Translations under genes and position numbers: made by a program | Assembly: GCA_948146395.1 (NCBI GenBank) | Contig: OX411544.1 | Span: forward strand, 34,120,457 to 34,184,456 | Length of the DNA: 64,000 bases | Direction of reading: 5' to 3' | Source: Fragum whitleyi | Taxonomy: Eukaryota > Mollusca > Bivalvia > Cardiida > Cardiidae | In this document: in pieces, positions 33,961-46,103 of the stretch | Layout of the letters: every line of letters begins with the position of its first letter | How positions within the stretch are numbered: the stretch's first letter is position 1 | Notes under the pieces: model-generated | The model's input: the letters and a program-made list of their open reading frames with translations, nothing else | What the model was told of the DNA's origin: nothing | Databases searched by the model: none

Positions 33961-34589
33961 ATTTAACAACCTATTTGAATAAAAATCCCAAAATAATCTC
34001 TCTATCCGTAGCGCTGATCGTAACATTGATTTTGACACACATTGCGTCGCTCCCCTGTGAATTGCATAGGAGAACAGATGTCATGTTCGTTTCTGATGAA
34101 GTATTGTGGAAGGGATACACACATGTGCAGTCATTACTTGCTGTTACTTCATATCACAATAAAGCTTACCTGAGGGACTTGGCACCAGAAAATGTCGGGG
34201 AATTGGGAATTGAGATGTGTTTTTTTTCCTGTGTCATTTGGTTTACTATTAATGCAAGGTCAAGTTTTTAGATTCTAAAAGACTTTTGGGTATAATTAAA
34301 GTAAAGTATAGATCATTTGTTTCAATTTCGAAATACTAATACTTCAATTTCATACTGAATTTTATTTGTCCTTAAGCTTACATACACTCGTCTTTTTTTT
34401 TCCGAGAAAATCTGAGGTATTGCTATAGCCTTAATGGAGTCCTCATTTTTGTCTTGCAAAAAACTTTGACTTTTGGTGGAATCTCTGGTTCTTCTAAAGG
34501 CATTCACTTGAAACTTGGCTTTTAAAACAGCAACCTTTTACTATCAAGAAGGCTAACTTTTTGCATTTTGTGCAAATTATGTCCCTTTT

Positions 34590-35057
34590 TATGCCCCCGT
34601 ATCGAGAGATCGGGGGCATATTGTTTTACTCATGTCCGTCTGTCTGTCTGTCCGTCTGTCTGTCTGTCTGTCCGTCCGTCTGTCCGTCCGTCTGTCCGAA
34701 AACTTAACCTTGCCAATATCTTCAAGCCTATTCAAGATACAAAGCTAATATTTGGCATGATGATAGATCTCAATGATCGGCATCCGCTGGTACCAAAGTC
34801 AAGGTCATGTGACAAGGTCAAGGTCATCTGTCATGGTCAAACTTTGAAAACTTAACCCGAAAACTTAACCTTGCCAATATCTTCAAGCCTATTCAAGATA
34901 CAAAGCTAATATTTGGCATGATGATAGATCTCAATGATCCGCATCTGCTGGTACCAAAGTCAAGGTCATGTGACAAGGTCAAGGTCATCTGTCAAGGTCA
35001 AACTTAGAAAAAAAATGCCGTTACGGGGGCATTCGTGTTTCACAAACACATCTTGTT
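34590..35057 (+). mobile_element. HINE/Helentron-like element H2
   Basis: It starts in a T run, then ATGCCCCCGTA and its hairpin partner CGGGGGCAT, a (GTCTGTCC)n microsatellite (34636-34698), and two 161 bp units starting AAAACTTAACCTTGCC (34700 and 34861). At the 3' side is TTACGGGGGCAT, the inverse of the 5' repeat, then the hairpin GTGTTTCACAAACAC and ATCTTGTT. The compact form shows all the diagnostic parts. It is non-coding; the 95-codon frame across it is a repeat artefact. Confidence 0.65.
34792..35012 (+). promoter_or_regulatory. Five TCAAGGTCA motifs in element H2
   Basis: AGTCAAGGTCATGTGACAAG and GTCAAGGTCATCTG occur in both tandem units, and a last TCAAGGTCAAAC follows. TCAAGGTCA is the extended half site bound by ERR/SF-1-type nuclear receptors in animals. 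Presence of the motif is seen; binding is inference. Confidence 0.4.
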
Positions 35058-35350
35058 CGACTTAGATTTTGTACCCACTATCCAGCACAAAACAGCAGAG
35101 CATGGGCACCCATCAGCGTTACTCTTGTTTCATTAAATCCCTGCAGAGAAAGATGCAATGGCTTTTACCACTCGCTACCCAATTTTACAGCTAGGTAGAA
35201 TCATACCTGATGTATAGTGAGTGTCTTGCCAATGCACACACCCAAGTGATCATACTTGACTTGAACCAATGAAATGAAGGTTAAGAGACAAGTCCCTGAT
35301 ACCATGGAATAATAAAGGCATGCAAAGTCTTTTTTCTTTTTCAATGTATA

Positions 35351-35429
35351 TTAATGGCTAAATGCAAAACAGTTGTAACTGCCTATAAACATAAAGGCAG
35401 TTACAACTGTTTTCCTCTGAGCCATCAAT
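35351..35429. repeat. Hairpin family G, copy 1
   Basis: Arms ACAGTTGTAACTGCCT and GGCAGTTACAACTGTTTT, extended by GGCT/AGCC. About 79 bp. Related copies at 53588-53664 and 60386-60464. Confidence 0.85.
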
Positions 35430-36458
35430 ATGTACATCCTCATGATTTTAATGGTTGATAGTCTGTGAAATATCAATTTGAAAGGTCTATTTTATATTTT
35501 GTTAATATTTTGTACTAGAAAGACCCAAACATGCTGTCAGTCGGTTAACAGAGATATTAGTGGTTCCCATCAAGAGAGAAACACATAGTTGTGAGTTTGT
35601 TGCTATGGTAATTGTATTATGGGTTAATCAGAAATATTAGTTATGAGGCTTGTATGATCAAGAGAATAATCATTTGTTTTCACCACAAAACAAAACATTG
35701 TCTTCTGTCTGATTCAGATGAAGATTTCAGGAAAATGACCTCATTAGAAGTTATTTAAGTACAGGATTTGTCACCTTTAGCAATTAAAGCTTTGCATGTC
35801 CATGAAAATACTTTGCTGGTGAATGCTGGATAGTCAGGATCAAAAGGTTAGGTAAAAAGGGCCATAACTCAGGTACAAAATATATTTACAATTAATCCCT
35901 ATATGGTATAGATTGCTCTTTTGATGGTGAATATCAGGTAAATACTGTAACAGGCATGACATCAATGGTGCCAATTTAAGGCTATGTTGGTATTATTGAA
36001 TTGAAAGGGAAAAAATAATAAAAAAGATACAAAAAGTAAAGAATCATGAATGTAGATTACAACTTTTTTATTGAGGGAAGTTTGTAGATCAATTTTTGTT
36101 ATTCAGACATTCAACATGAATACATTTTATATCATTGAAATGTAAATGGTGTTTCAATTCTATAAATATTTGAAAGACATCTTAAATATATCTAAATGTT
36201 TATGTTTGTCATCTAAGCATTTATATCCATTAAGTACTTCTGAAAAGGCAATTGATATATTTGAATAATTGACAAATTAAAATTTGTCTACATAAGAACT
36301 TTTAAGGACTTCAAATAAATCTGAATTGAGTGTCATGGATAACTATTAAATTGCTACTTTTTTTTCCCATTAAACAAAGCAAGTTGAATGTTTTAAATGG
36401 CTTTAATGTGATGACAGTTTGAAGTCAGCCCTGCGATCCATTTCCAAGATCATCTTAA
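35430..36458. other. NCX intron, no feature recognised
   Basis: AT-rich, with no repeat match to others in the window and no open frame above about 60 codons. Confidence 0.4.
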
Positions 36459-36674
36459 TTAACCCTTTCCTGTTTTACAAAATTTTAGACCTGTCCAAAT
36501 TCAAAAGTTTTCTAAATCTTATTTCAAAGTGGATTTAAACTGAAAAATATTTAAAATAAGCATTCAGTAGGGTAGAAAATAGTGTCGTAAAAGAAGATAT
36601 TGCTTGTCAGAAGCAATTTCTTCTTTTTTCACAATCATAAAATCACAGGCACGTGAAAAACAGCAAAGGGTTAA
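36459..36674 (-). mobile_element. piggyBac-like MITE, family A, copy 3 (inverted)
   Basis: TTAACCCTTTCCTGTTTTAC at the left and CAGCAAAGGGTTAA at the right, with TTAA at both ends. Central hairpin GAAGATATTGCTT / AAGCAATTTCTTC. Confidence 0.88.
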
Positions 36675-36750
36675 TATGATCCCTTGTCATGTATTCAGGG
36701 AAAAGACATGATAGTTCTAGAGCTCATGCAGAATCTGTAGGGCACCATTT

Positions 36751-37090
36751 CCTTAGCTCAGTTGGTAGAGCACCGGACTTCAAAACCATTTGAAGTTCGA
36801 CGGCGTGGGTTCAAACCCGGGCTGGCACACTAACAAAAACTAATTGTCTTTCGGATGAGACGTTAAACCGAGGCCCCGTGAGACGGTGCTTTACACCGAG
36901 CACGTAAAAGAACCATGGCGGATCTCAGCAGTAGTTTCGTCATGTATCCTTGCACTATCCCCCGTAACAACTAACCGTCTTCTGGGGGCGTCGCTCATAT
37001 GGGCATGTGCTACGGTAGCGACGATAAATAAACGGAAATACACACTCATGTGAAAGGCAGACCAGATACCTGCAACCCGCAGGATTGTAG
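36751..37090 (+). mobile_element. tRNA-derived SINE, second family (S2)
   Basis: A tRNA-like head (TTAGCTCAGTTGGTAGAGCA box A; GTGGGTTCAAACCCGGG box B) is followed by CTTTCGGATGAGACGTTAAA, CCGAGGCCCCGTGAGACGG and GCACGTAAAAGAACC. The GGATGAGACGTTAAACCGAGG block is a conserved central domain shared by many invertebrate SINEs. The head does not form an acceptor stem, so it is not a tRNA gene. It differs wholly from S1 in its body. Confidence 0.8.
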
Positions 37091-37109
37091 GATCAGAGCT
37101 GCATATAAG

Positions 37110-37235
37110 AAGGAGTAATATGTCCAGTTTAAAACTTTAGTTCCTAATAATACCCTATGTTGTTGGTTCTCATTTGAATTTTCTCGACAAGAAGATTCCA
37201 AAGAATTAAATAATCCACAATATAGGATTCATGTA
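37110..37235. mobile_element. MITE family F, copy 3
   Basis: AATAATACCCTATGTTG, CTCATTTGAATTTTCTCG, ACAAGAAGATTCC and CCACAATATAGGATT in inverted arrangement. Confidence 0.6.
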
Positions 37236-37610
37236 AATATTTTTGAAATATTCATTTATGAAATCCAAAATATTACCTTGATCTAACTGTAGGACCGAGG
37301 ATATTGATTGGAATTTCTCAAATCAATTGAAACTTGCAAAATTGATGTATTGAAATTTTTAGATTGTTAATAAATAGTCTTAACCAATGATCACTAGTGT
37401 AAAGACCATAGTTTTAAGGCAGTTATTGAAAAAGAAAAACAAAAAAACAAAAACCTAACACAAATTGATTGTTGGCAAAACTTTGAAAAAGTACTTTTTT
37501 GACATCACTCTTTCATTTATTAGTATCATTTTGTAATAAAAGCCATTTAATCACGAAGGAATGCATGGATAAATTGCAAAACAAATTATCTTCAAATTTC
37601 TTCCAAAATC

Positions 37611-37647
37611 CTGTAACTACAGCTTCACACAAGCTATAGTTACAGGT
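37611..37647. repeat. Short perfect hairpin
   Basis: CCTGTAACTACAGCTT and AAGCTATAGTTACAGG around a CACAC loop. Confidence 0.8.
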
Positions 37648-38009
37648 TTTAGAAGAAAACCAACAATATCCTCAATTCCAGGGTTAATAGGTCTGGTCTA
37701 GTTAGGAACAATGTACATGGGCCTCATATCTCCGATCTATTGGATTAAATGTAGAACATATGTTCTGGGAACTATAGATAGTAACACACTTTTCCCTGGA
37801 AAAACAAGAATCTATTTGCCTAGACCTAGCCATTGAGGTGACCCCAGGGATAGATCTAGTTGGCCATTCATAAATGTGCACAATTGAGTTAGGCTCTCTT
37901 GTGTTTCTTCCTATAATTTCTGTATGTCCCATATAAGGTCTGGCAGAGCTGGGGATAGAGGGGGTATTTTGGAATTAAGTATTTCAATACTGAAAATACA
38001 AAATTTATG

Positions 38010-38085
38010 TTGTTGTTACTTATTAGAATTGTCTCTTAGAGAACCTACTACCTAGAACATAGAGTTTCATTGAGAAATAAAGATT
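38010..38085. mobile_element. MITE family F, partial
   Basis: TATGTTGTTGTTACTTATTA, GAATTGTCTCTTAGAGA and ACCTAGAACATAGAG match the family in order, with half of the hairpin arm worn away. Confidence 0.4.
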
Positions 38086-38099
38086 TTAGAAGGGCTTTA

Positions 38100-39190
38100 C
38101 TCTTAGCTGCACTCGCTCTGCACCTTATGTGGTAGCTTAATATTCTTTAATTGAGATCCTTGAATCATTAGAGAATTTAGACTATATTTCATTACATGAG
38201 ATAAGAAATACAATAGTGTGCAGTGTATATTAAAAGATTGATAAAAAAGTGGAAGATTTTAGCACAAATTGTATACTTTTTAGAATGTTTGTATTTTCAT
38301 GCCCTTTTTTGATAGAAAAAAAAAAAACCCAAAACCCACTAATAAATCTTCGAAAAAAGGGGGCATCCAAAATCCTCTAACTTTTTAGGGTTTGTATATA
38401 GATATATTTAGATGATGTTTTTTTAACACGAATTCAAAGCCTGTTTGCTAGCATAATTTAAAAAGCCAAAAGATACTTTAAAAATGTGTAATTGGTAAAA
38501 CCTGAAGCTTGAATTCAAGAAACAGTAAATTTGTCATTTTCTACTCGGATCAGATCAAAATTTGCGAAATTGCATTGTGCTTTCATTTCTTTGAAGTTAC
38601 ATGAAATACATGTGCAGTTGGAAACTTGACAACTCTCACACTAGAAGTAATTAGCATTATGTAAATTGCTACATATTGAAACTTGAAATGAATGTTCAAA
38701 CTTGAACATTCCTTTTACCAGACTCATACTTCCAGTTAAGTTATATACATTTCTTTTACAGTCTGTTAGCTCAATGATCATTCACTCATAACCCATGATT
38801 ATTTAGCCACAAGTTGTCTGCTAATGCTTCTCTGTACATATTTTGCAATGAGCTCTCACCCATTCATTCACTGAGTGGAGCTGAACAGTTACCAATAGTT
38901 AACATGGCAGGGAATCACGTGACATCATTGTCAGAAAATCATCAAGAATTTTGTTATCATGTAACCAATTTTAATTCGGTTTGAAGTAGAAAATATGGAT
39001 CCAAAATTTGTTGGACATGAAATCTCTGAAAAGTCTGATGATAAAAAAAGTTATTGACAACCAAGTAAAAACATAGTTGGTCCTAAAAAACATTTTTATC
39101 CACCGATTTTGGAAGAATCTATCACATTAAGCAATTTCCTGGTATAATAATGCCTTCTCTACTTCAAACCTTTTTTTTTAGAATTGGTCA
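38100..39190. other. NCX intron, no feature recognised
   Basis: I see no exon, RNA gene or repeat here beyond short A runs. Confidence 0.4.
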
Positions 39191-39207
39191 AATATTAACA
39201 GAATTAT

Positions 39208-39483
39208 CAGCTGCCACCATAGCGCAGTTGGTTAGGCGTAAGACTTCCAATCTGGAAGTCGTGGGTTCGATCCCCGGTGGTGGCAAATATCCTTTCCGAC
39301 GTTTGTCTCTCATCAATGGGTATATAATCGTAAACCTATGTGAGATAGCAGTCGGAGGCTAGGAAAGGGTGTAATGGTAGTACAGGTGAAAGAAATACCA
39401 GGAATCCATTGTAAGGTGCTCCGACCGCCGCGACATAACTGCGAAATTGTTGAAAGCGGCGTAAAACCCAATCAAACAAACAA
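39208..39483 (+). mobile_element. tRNA-derived SINE S1, full length
   Basis: The head GCCACCATAGCGCAGTTGG pairs with TGGTGGC to give a perfect 7 bp acceptor stem, and GTGGGTTCGATCCCC is box B. However, the anticodon loop lacks T33, and the S1 body follows, so this is a SINE. Flanks ATTAACAGAATTAT (39194) and ATTAACAGAGTTAT (39484) are a 14-base target duplication with one difference. The tail is AATCAAACAAACAAA. Confidence 0.87.
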
Positions 39484-39724
39484 ATTAACAGAGTTATTGA
39501 AAAATATCGGATAATTTGTATCATGTGATGTGCCGTGGTTAAGTTTGCTCTTATCTATTACAAGTAGTTATATCTATTTTATTTAAAAAGGTTCTAAATG
39601 ATGTGACATGGCCGTGAATATCAATTAGGATTAGCTACAATAATCATTCTATCCAAAGTGAGATAGACTATAATGTGCAGTTGGTAGTTTGTCATACTGT
39701 CTATCTTATGGTCCTGCAAATTAT

Positions 39725-39925
39725 CCTTTGTTCATTAATTTTGTCTCCCACCAATGGGTGGGCAATCTTACACAAATTTGGGATGAGCAACTGGACACTC
39801 AAAGAGGATGTTGGGATATTACTGGTGTAGGAAATGTCAGGGATTCATAGCAAGATGTGTATAGAGCTGCTGCAATATAAAATTGGAAGAGATTCTGAAA
39901 AACAGGTTTTCACAAAAACAATCAA
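39725..39925 (+). mobile_element. Old SINE S1 body
   Basis: TTTGTCTCCCACCAATGGGT, GATGAGCAACTGGACACTC, AGGAAATGTCAGGGATTCAT and a CACAAAAACAATCAAAAG tail follow the S1 order. It lies about 240 bp after the full copy in the same orientation. Confidence 0.55.
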
Positions 39926-40091
39926 AAGCAATAATACTTGTCATTTTTAATTTACGTTTCTTGGAAACTTTGATTTAGTTACATAAATTTGATTATATTT
40001 ATGAAGCATCTTTTCTTGTAATTAAATTTTAACTGCTTTACCTTATACAGAGACTAATTGATACCAAACCAAAGGTAGGGTTAGTTTTAAA

Positions 40092-40327
40092 ATGAGCCAA
40101 TGTATGACATTTTCAACAATTTGAAATGTGACCCAGGCAAATACTCTGGCCAGCCTGTCATCTGCACAGTCTGTACCAAGTTTTTGCTTTGTACTTGTAG
40201 ATATATCAGGTGTAGAAGTGTCTTCAGACAGACAGCCAATCTTCCCGAGCACCGTTGAACTGTCTATGATGCTTAATATTTGCTACTCAGATTTTCAAAT
40301 TGTTGGAAATGTCACGCACAGGCTCAA
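40092..40327. mobile_element. MITE family I, copy 3
   Basis: ATGAGCCAATGTATGACATT at the left and AATGTCACGCACAGGCTCA at the right, with CAGCCTGTCATCTGCACAGTC inside. Clear inverted ends. Confidence 0.75.
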
Positions 40328-41271
40328 ATTATACCTTCAAGAAACCAAATGATCTGTGAACATCACACTGTCTTAAGGAGGCAATGGACAGCGACCTCCC
40401 GACTCTATAAACCGGAAGTGGGGTTTCGTTTAATTTACGGCTCTTTTTGCGCGTTGTTTAAAAAGACCGGTTTTCGTTAGATTTTGCGTATGAAAATAAC
40501 ATAGAATAATGATGGTAAAATGTCATACCTTAGCTTCTTTTCAACATTTGATACCAATTGAATGACTGGATTATTAAATTTAACAATAAAAATGTGTTAA
40601 AAGCGTCATTAAATCAGAAGGGGTCACTGTAAAATAACGAAAGCTTTCTTATTTGAATGGAAAGGTATGCTGAATTTTTTAACAAATAAAGGAAAAATAT
40701 GAGTTTTAAACATATCGGAAAATAAGAAAAAATCATTGGGTAATTTCTTAAAAAAAATAGGGTTTTGTTGCATTTTTTACCCGTAAAATTACAAAAATTA
40801 GTGCATTGTTAACTTTTGAAGGCAATATGTGCAAATACAATTGATCAAAGAGAGATTTTATTGGCAACATCCATTGTGTACATGTATAAGGTCTATCAAA
40901 ATGTATAAATTTATAGCTACAAAATGGTACTGACTTTATACTAGACCTAAAACGAATATAACCGTTTAACTAAAAAATGGCCAATACCACCCAAGGGCAG
41001 ATAACTCTAGCATGAAAACGAGCATGGAAGGGTACCTTCAAATTTTGAAATAAAGACTACACAATGTTAATCTACAACATATGTGAGCAAGAAAAAAATT
41101 AATTGGGCGGAAAAAATGACGCCATGTATCCACTGCTACCTTAATACAAAATACCATAATATATATCCTGATAAACGCTGACTCAGAGGCTTTGCATAAC
41201 ATGGTCCTGGAGCTTTTATTTAGTATGCATTTCCTAATTAAAAAAAGATAAAAACATTGAAATTGATGTCT

Positions 41272-41470
41272 TTTAGGCCCATTTCCTTTTAATTTGAGAT
41301 GATTTTTTTCTAAACAATCATATAAATGATTATTTAGAGGAAATTTATCTCAAATTAGAGAACAAGTCCCAAAAAGTTCCTTAAATTTAGGCACTTAAAG
41401 TGGTTTTCCTTAGTAAAAAATGTAGGGGCGCTACTAATAGGGAGGGCACTATTATAAGAGAAAATATGGT
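41272..41470 (+). mobile_element. Hairpin MITE family C, copy 3
   Basis: The hairpin AATCATATAAATGATTATTT sits inside arms TTTGAGATGATTTTTTTC and GAGGAAATTTATCTCAAA; the right end is GGGAGGGCACTATTATAAGA then AAATATGGT. Confidence 0.75.
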
Positions 41471-42190
41471 GAAAGGAAAAGCATCAGAATCAAAGACTAC
41501 AATAAACACTGTTGCTTTGGCTTCTCTCTATATTTCCAGGCCACAATTCTATAAGTATGATTTCGAGCAACAGTAGACAGGATTTTTTGAATTAGACACT
41601 GCATATTTTCTTATTCTACAAGGATTTGTACTGTCAAACTATTGTCTGTTTCAAAAAGGATTAATGAAATCAAATGTTTACTCATGGGAAATTAACAGGC
41701 ATGCCATTAATAGCTTTTAACATTGTTCTGAGAGAAAAAACAGAGCAAGGATAAGTAAAAATCAGACACATTGTAAACTGCAAGGACTTCCAGTCTGATA
41801 TTTTATGTACAGGTGTCTATTCTTAAAGTCAAAGAGAAAGCAATCAAATGTATATGCTAGGATAATGTGTTATAATATGCATTGAATTACCAAATTTTCA
41901 AATAAATAAGGAAGAAACAGTTTGATAAAGTTTTCATAGAGCATCATTTTACCTCTACGTACAAATGATAGAAATCCCTTATTCTAAGGTGTTACTAATT
42001 TTAGAAGCTATTTACCTAACTGATAACTTTTACTGTAACAAAATACCACTGGCCATAAATAAAATAAACACAGGGTCCAAGCTGACGGCTTATCAGTCTT
42101 GGTTTCAGATTACCTCAGGTGACTCTCTAGGTACAACAAGGGAAACATTTTGCCTCAAGAGCTTTTTAGGTATTATAAATGCAAAAAGAA

Positions 42191-43104
42191 AAAGAGGCCC
42201 AAAAGGCCCTGTATTGCTCCACTGACTTTAACATCTCTAGACTTTCATTAAACAAAGCTTACACTGACTGAACAACACTTTGAAATCTCTTTTGTAATAT
42301 TTCATAATGCTTTTTCCACATTTTAGGGCCTATCAAAATTTCACGACCAGTTTAAGTAAAAGTACACCTAAGAAATATTCATGCTTAGTTTCATCAAAAT
42401 TGACCCGAAGAAATGGGAGGAGATGAATCTTAAAGATTTAAGGGTGGAAAAAAAAGCCTCAACCTGCCACGCCCATATGTAGGTGCAATTGAAATTTCTT
42501 GAATAATTAGAATAATTAAAGTCAATGGTCACCCTAGGAACATTAATGCAAAGTTTTGTTGAAATCGACCCAATGATCTGGCAGGGAAAGATTTTTGAAG
42601 ATTTTATAGTGAAAAAACAAACCTGCCACGTCCCGGCCATGCCACGGGGTCAATCAAAAATTCTTTATCAGTTTAAGTAAAGGGAACATCCTTGCCAAGT
42701 ATCACTGAAATCGGCCCAATGTCTTTGGAAGAGGAGATTTTTAAGGATTTTATAGAGAAAATAAATCCCGTCCTGCCACGCCTATAATAAGAGGTCTACC
42801 ATTTTTTAAGATATGTACAGGGTCACCCAAGGAGCATCCATGCCAAGTTTCATTGAACTTGGCGCAATGGTTTGGGAGGAGAAGAATATTAAATTGCCAC
42901 GCCCATAATTAGGGGGTAGATTAAATTTCTCTAACTATTTAACTAAAAGGTCACCGAAGTGCCATTTCTACCTCAGTTCGCTCATTGGTTTGGGAGGAGA
43001 AGATGTTTAAAGGAAAAAGGTTTCCGAAAGCAGGGATGGACGGACACACGACGAACAAACCGCCATAACAATAGCTAGCTGACCTTCGGCCAGTGGAGCT
43101 AAAA
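42191..43104 (-). mobile_element. HINE/Helentron-like element H3
   Basis: Read on the minus strand it starts TTTTAGCTCCACTGGCCGAA, passes a short GTTCGTCGTGTGTCCGTCC region, then about five units of roughly 160-180 bp, each with a CCAAGTTTCATTGAA-type block and GGGAGGAGAAGA. A subterminal CAGTGGAGC inverts the 5' repeat, and the end is AGGGCC-TTTT-GGGCCTC. The 5' end is the same as that of H5 and H6. Confidence 0.6.
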
Positions 43105-43240
43105 CAAAAAAAAAGCACAAAAGGATCATGATGGTCCAATATCGCTCTTCTTCGTTTCTTAGTTTCGGTAATCATCAAATATTCCAGAAAAAGTCATAAT
43201 TGTACTTTCATAATTTGTGAACTCGACAGTGAAAATAAAA

Positions 43241-44234
43241 CAAGAGCACCGCAAGGGGGTACCAATGCTCGGCTGTTAATTATTTCTTAGGCAGTTGCAA
43301 ATATATGAACTTGGTACCTACAAAAAGGTCTTTTACCAAGCAATCATCATGTTAAATATGAAGGCTCTTTGACTAACGATTCAAAAATTATGACCAAGGT
43401 TAAATTTTTTCAAACAAATTTGCCCTTGAAAAATGACCTTGAACTTGACTGATGACCTTAACTTGGTACCAACAGAAAGGTCTTGACCCAAGCAGTGATC
43501 ATGTCAAATATGAAGGCTCTATGACTTACCATTCAGAAGTTATGACCAAGGTTAAATTTTTTAAAAGAAATTTGACCTTGAAAAATGACCTTGACCTTGG
43601 CTGATGACCTTGGGCTTGACACCAAAAGAAAGGTCTTGTTCCACGGTTCAATCTTGTGACCTGACAAACATTCTAACCAAGTTTCATGATGATTGGTCCA
43701 TTATTGTGGCTTCTAGAGTGTAAACAAGAAAATTGTCATTAAGGCCCCTTTCCCTTGATATAGCACATATCCTTCCCATTTTCAATAGGGTTCATCCTTG
43801 TGACCTGGCCATCATTCTGACCAAGTTTCATGGTGATTGGACCATATTTGTGCAAGCTTTGGCCTTTAGAGTTTAAACTAGAAAATTGTCATTGAGGCCC
43901 CTTTTCCCATTTGGTACGGATACTTCAAATTTTCAATAGGGTTCATTCTTGTGACCTACTGACAAAGTTTCATTTTTGATTGGACAATTTTTGTGGCTTC
44001 TAGAGTGTAAACAAGAAAATTGTCATTAAGCCTCCTTTTCCGATGATATGGCACGGATCCTTCCCATTTTTGATACGGTTCATCCTTGTGACCTGACAAA
44101 TATTCTGACCAAGTTTCATGATGATTGGTCCATTATTGTTGCTTCTAGAGAGTAAACACTTAAATTGTTGGCGTCTGACGACGGACAACGCACAACGGAC
44201 ATTAAATGATCACCAAAGCTCACCTGAGCACATG
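43241..44234 (-). mobile_element. HINE/Helentron-like element H4 (5' end truncated)
   Basis: On the minus strand: half of the GTGCTCAGGTGAGCT hairpin, GGTGATCATTTAATGTCCG, GTCGTCAGACGCC, repeated units with CCAATCATCATGAAACTTGG and TTGACCTTGG-type blocks, and the end CCCTTGCGGTGCTCTTGTT. Only one arm of the 5' hairpin is left. It lies 137 bp from H3 in the same orientation. Confidence 0.55.
43390..43620 (-). promoter_or_regulatory. AAGGTCA direct repeats in element H4
   Basis: TGACCTTGACCTTGG and TGATGACCTTG recur (AAGGTCAAGGTCA on the other strand). The same motif appears in H2, which is otherwise different in sequence. Confidence 0.35.
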
Positions 44235-44786
44235 ATTATCTTAGTCTTGGTATTAGTTGAAAGGAAGTAAAATTCTAAAGTTGATAAAGTGTTTTCATAC
44301 TTCTGGAAGGGTTTATTATATTACTCAGTCCTCTCTCATTCCTTCTGTTTGTCTGTCTTTCCATCTATCTGTCTTTCTGTCAGGTAGTCATCACATTTTG
44401 TGTGCAAAACTCATCATTTAGTTTCCAACTGAATGACCTAAAACTTTCCTAAATGATTCTGTATGATTTCGGGTTTTGCATTCTGACCTGTTAAATTCAA
44501 ATCACTATGGATAGTTATTTATGAATTGTCTGCACTTGGATCGAAAAAAAAACCTTTTACTATTTTCTGTTGGTACTTTCTTCAGGGTTATTAACCAAGT
44601 TCTTTTTCAATGACATATTAATGCAAAATATAGATTTCCTCATTGTCTTTGAAATTGTTCAATTGAAAGAGATAAAGTTTATCCCAAATGATTTGCTTGT
44701 AACAAAATCATTCTCTTAGTACAGATTTAAGCAAATCCATTTTGTATGATGGTCAAGGTCATTCTAACTGAAAATTGAGTTAGATA

Positions 44787-44817
<31 letters not shown>

Positions 44818-45870
44818 TATTTGCATCATCTTTTATTGTAATGAAACTGTGTTCTCATATTTGAAGTGTGTATTGCTTGCACATAGCCTTAAGGTTGCGC
44901 CTCACTATTATTATTATCATCGAAGTCAAGTTCAGTTTTACCTCGGCTGTTTTTGAAGAAAAATCATTTAGTCATGGGGACATTACATTGAAAAATCATT
45001 TAGTCATGGGGAAAATTATTTAAGATTGGTCCTCCTTGTATCAGCTGTAATTCTTAATATACAGACATCTCACTAAGTTATCTTGTTTGTGTGGAGTTTC
45101 ATGCCATTTTGATAGTAACTTGTTGCAGTTCTTTTGTTGAAGCTGGTGTACCTATCACTAGTTTCAAGTTTTTCTTCACAGGGGCAGATATTTTGATGTG
45201 TAAATGGCACTGATGCTAGGGCTGAAGTTGTAGCAATATGAATTTAAATGTGTAAGAAAAATGGAAATTATTAAATGTAACACTGAAAATGAGAGAAGAA
45301 TCAAGGATTGGATATAAGACTACTGAAAAGCCAAGTTATCTCTCCACAGTAAAACTTCTCTGGTGAAAGTTTATGTATGTAACTGTTAATATCTAATCAG
45401 CAGTCAAGTGTTGGCTATCAAGTTACCGTGGTGAAAAAGCTGGGAGGGGGAGGAGGATGCCACTTGTTCCTATAAGTAATTTAGACACATATTTAAAAAT
45501 GTTTTTTCTCTACTCTCAAAGAATTTTTTTAGTAATACTTATTATTCACTAATTGTCCAAAATTCATACAGTAATGACGGTAATTTCAGAAAAATCTGAC
45601 ATTATTACCATTGACATATATTACACTTGGTAATGAAATCCCCTTGGGTAAACGATATGGCCATATTGGAACCATTGAAATGCCATCGGCTACTTTCATG
45701 GCCTTTGAATGTGGCAATAATTAGAAAATTTCTGCTTATATGGATTATCTCAAGGGGTCGGCTCAAAACTATTGAAAGTATCTGTGAATATATAGGCTCT
45801 TTCGGTAGTTTTGAACTGACCCCTGGAATTCTGAGTAACTTGAAATAGCTAACTGAACAACAACAGCTTG
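44235..45870. other. NCX intron, little recognised
   Basis: It contains the TC tract and a short direct repeat (GAAAAATCATTTAGTCATGG at about 44960 and 44990). No exon seen. Confidence 0.4.
44788..44813. repeat. (TC)n microsatellite
   Basis: 13 uninterrupted TC units. Confidence 0.97.
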
Positions 45871-45871
45871 T

Positions 45872-46103
45872 TTAACTCTTGTCATGCTGAACCTGGAATA
45901 TTACTGCTTTGGCAGGAGCAATAGACCAACATCAGCCTGCACATGTGTGCAGTCTGATGTTAGTCTACACCACCTGTTTCTCACTTTCAAACCAGAATTG
46001 TCGATAGACTTACTTTTTCAAATGAAAATTGACCTACAGTTGATACTTTCAGTGCTTTTTTCCCTTTGATATTGATCAAAATTTATTAAAAATGACAAGG
46101 GCT
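45872..46103 (+). mobile_element. TTAA-flanked MITE, family B (uninterrupted)
   Basis: TTTAACTCTTGTCATGCTGA at the left and AAAATGACAAGGGCTAA at the right. The inner AACATCAGCCTGCACATGTG and TGTGCAGTCTGATGTTAGTC form a hairpin. This copy shows the empty form of the site that holds nested elements at 829-3122 and 60638-61786. Confidence 0.85.

Noticed and set aside
33975..34271. 98-codon frame with a signal-peptide-like start
   Set aside because: The hydrophobic start is suggestive, but the rest matches nothing I know and the frame begins beside a family F MITE.
36751..36830. Possible tRNA gene
   Set aside because: Box A and B are present but there is no acceptor stem, and a SINE central domain follows.
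39213..39286. Possible tRNA gene (perfect 7 bp acceptor stem)
   Set aside because: The anticodon loop lacks T33 and has wrong spacing, the SINE S1 body follows directly, and 14-base target duplications flank the whole unit.
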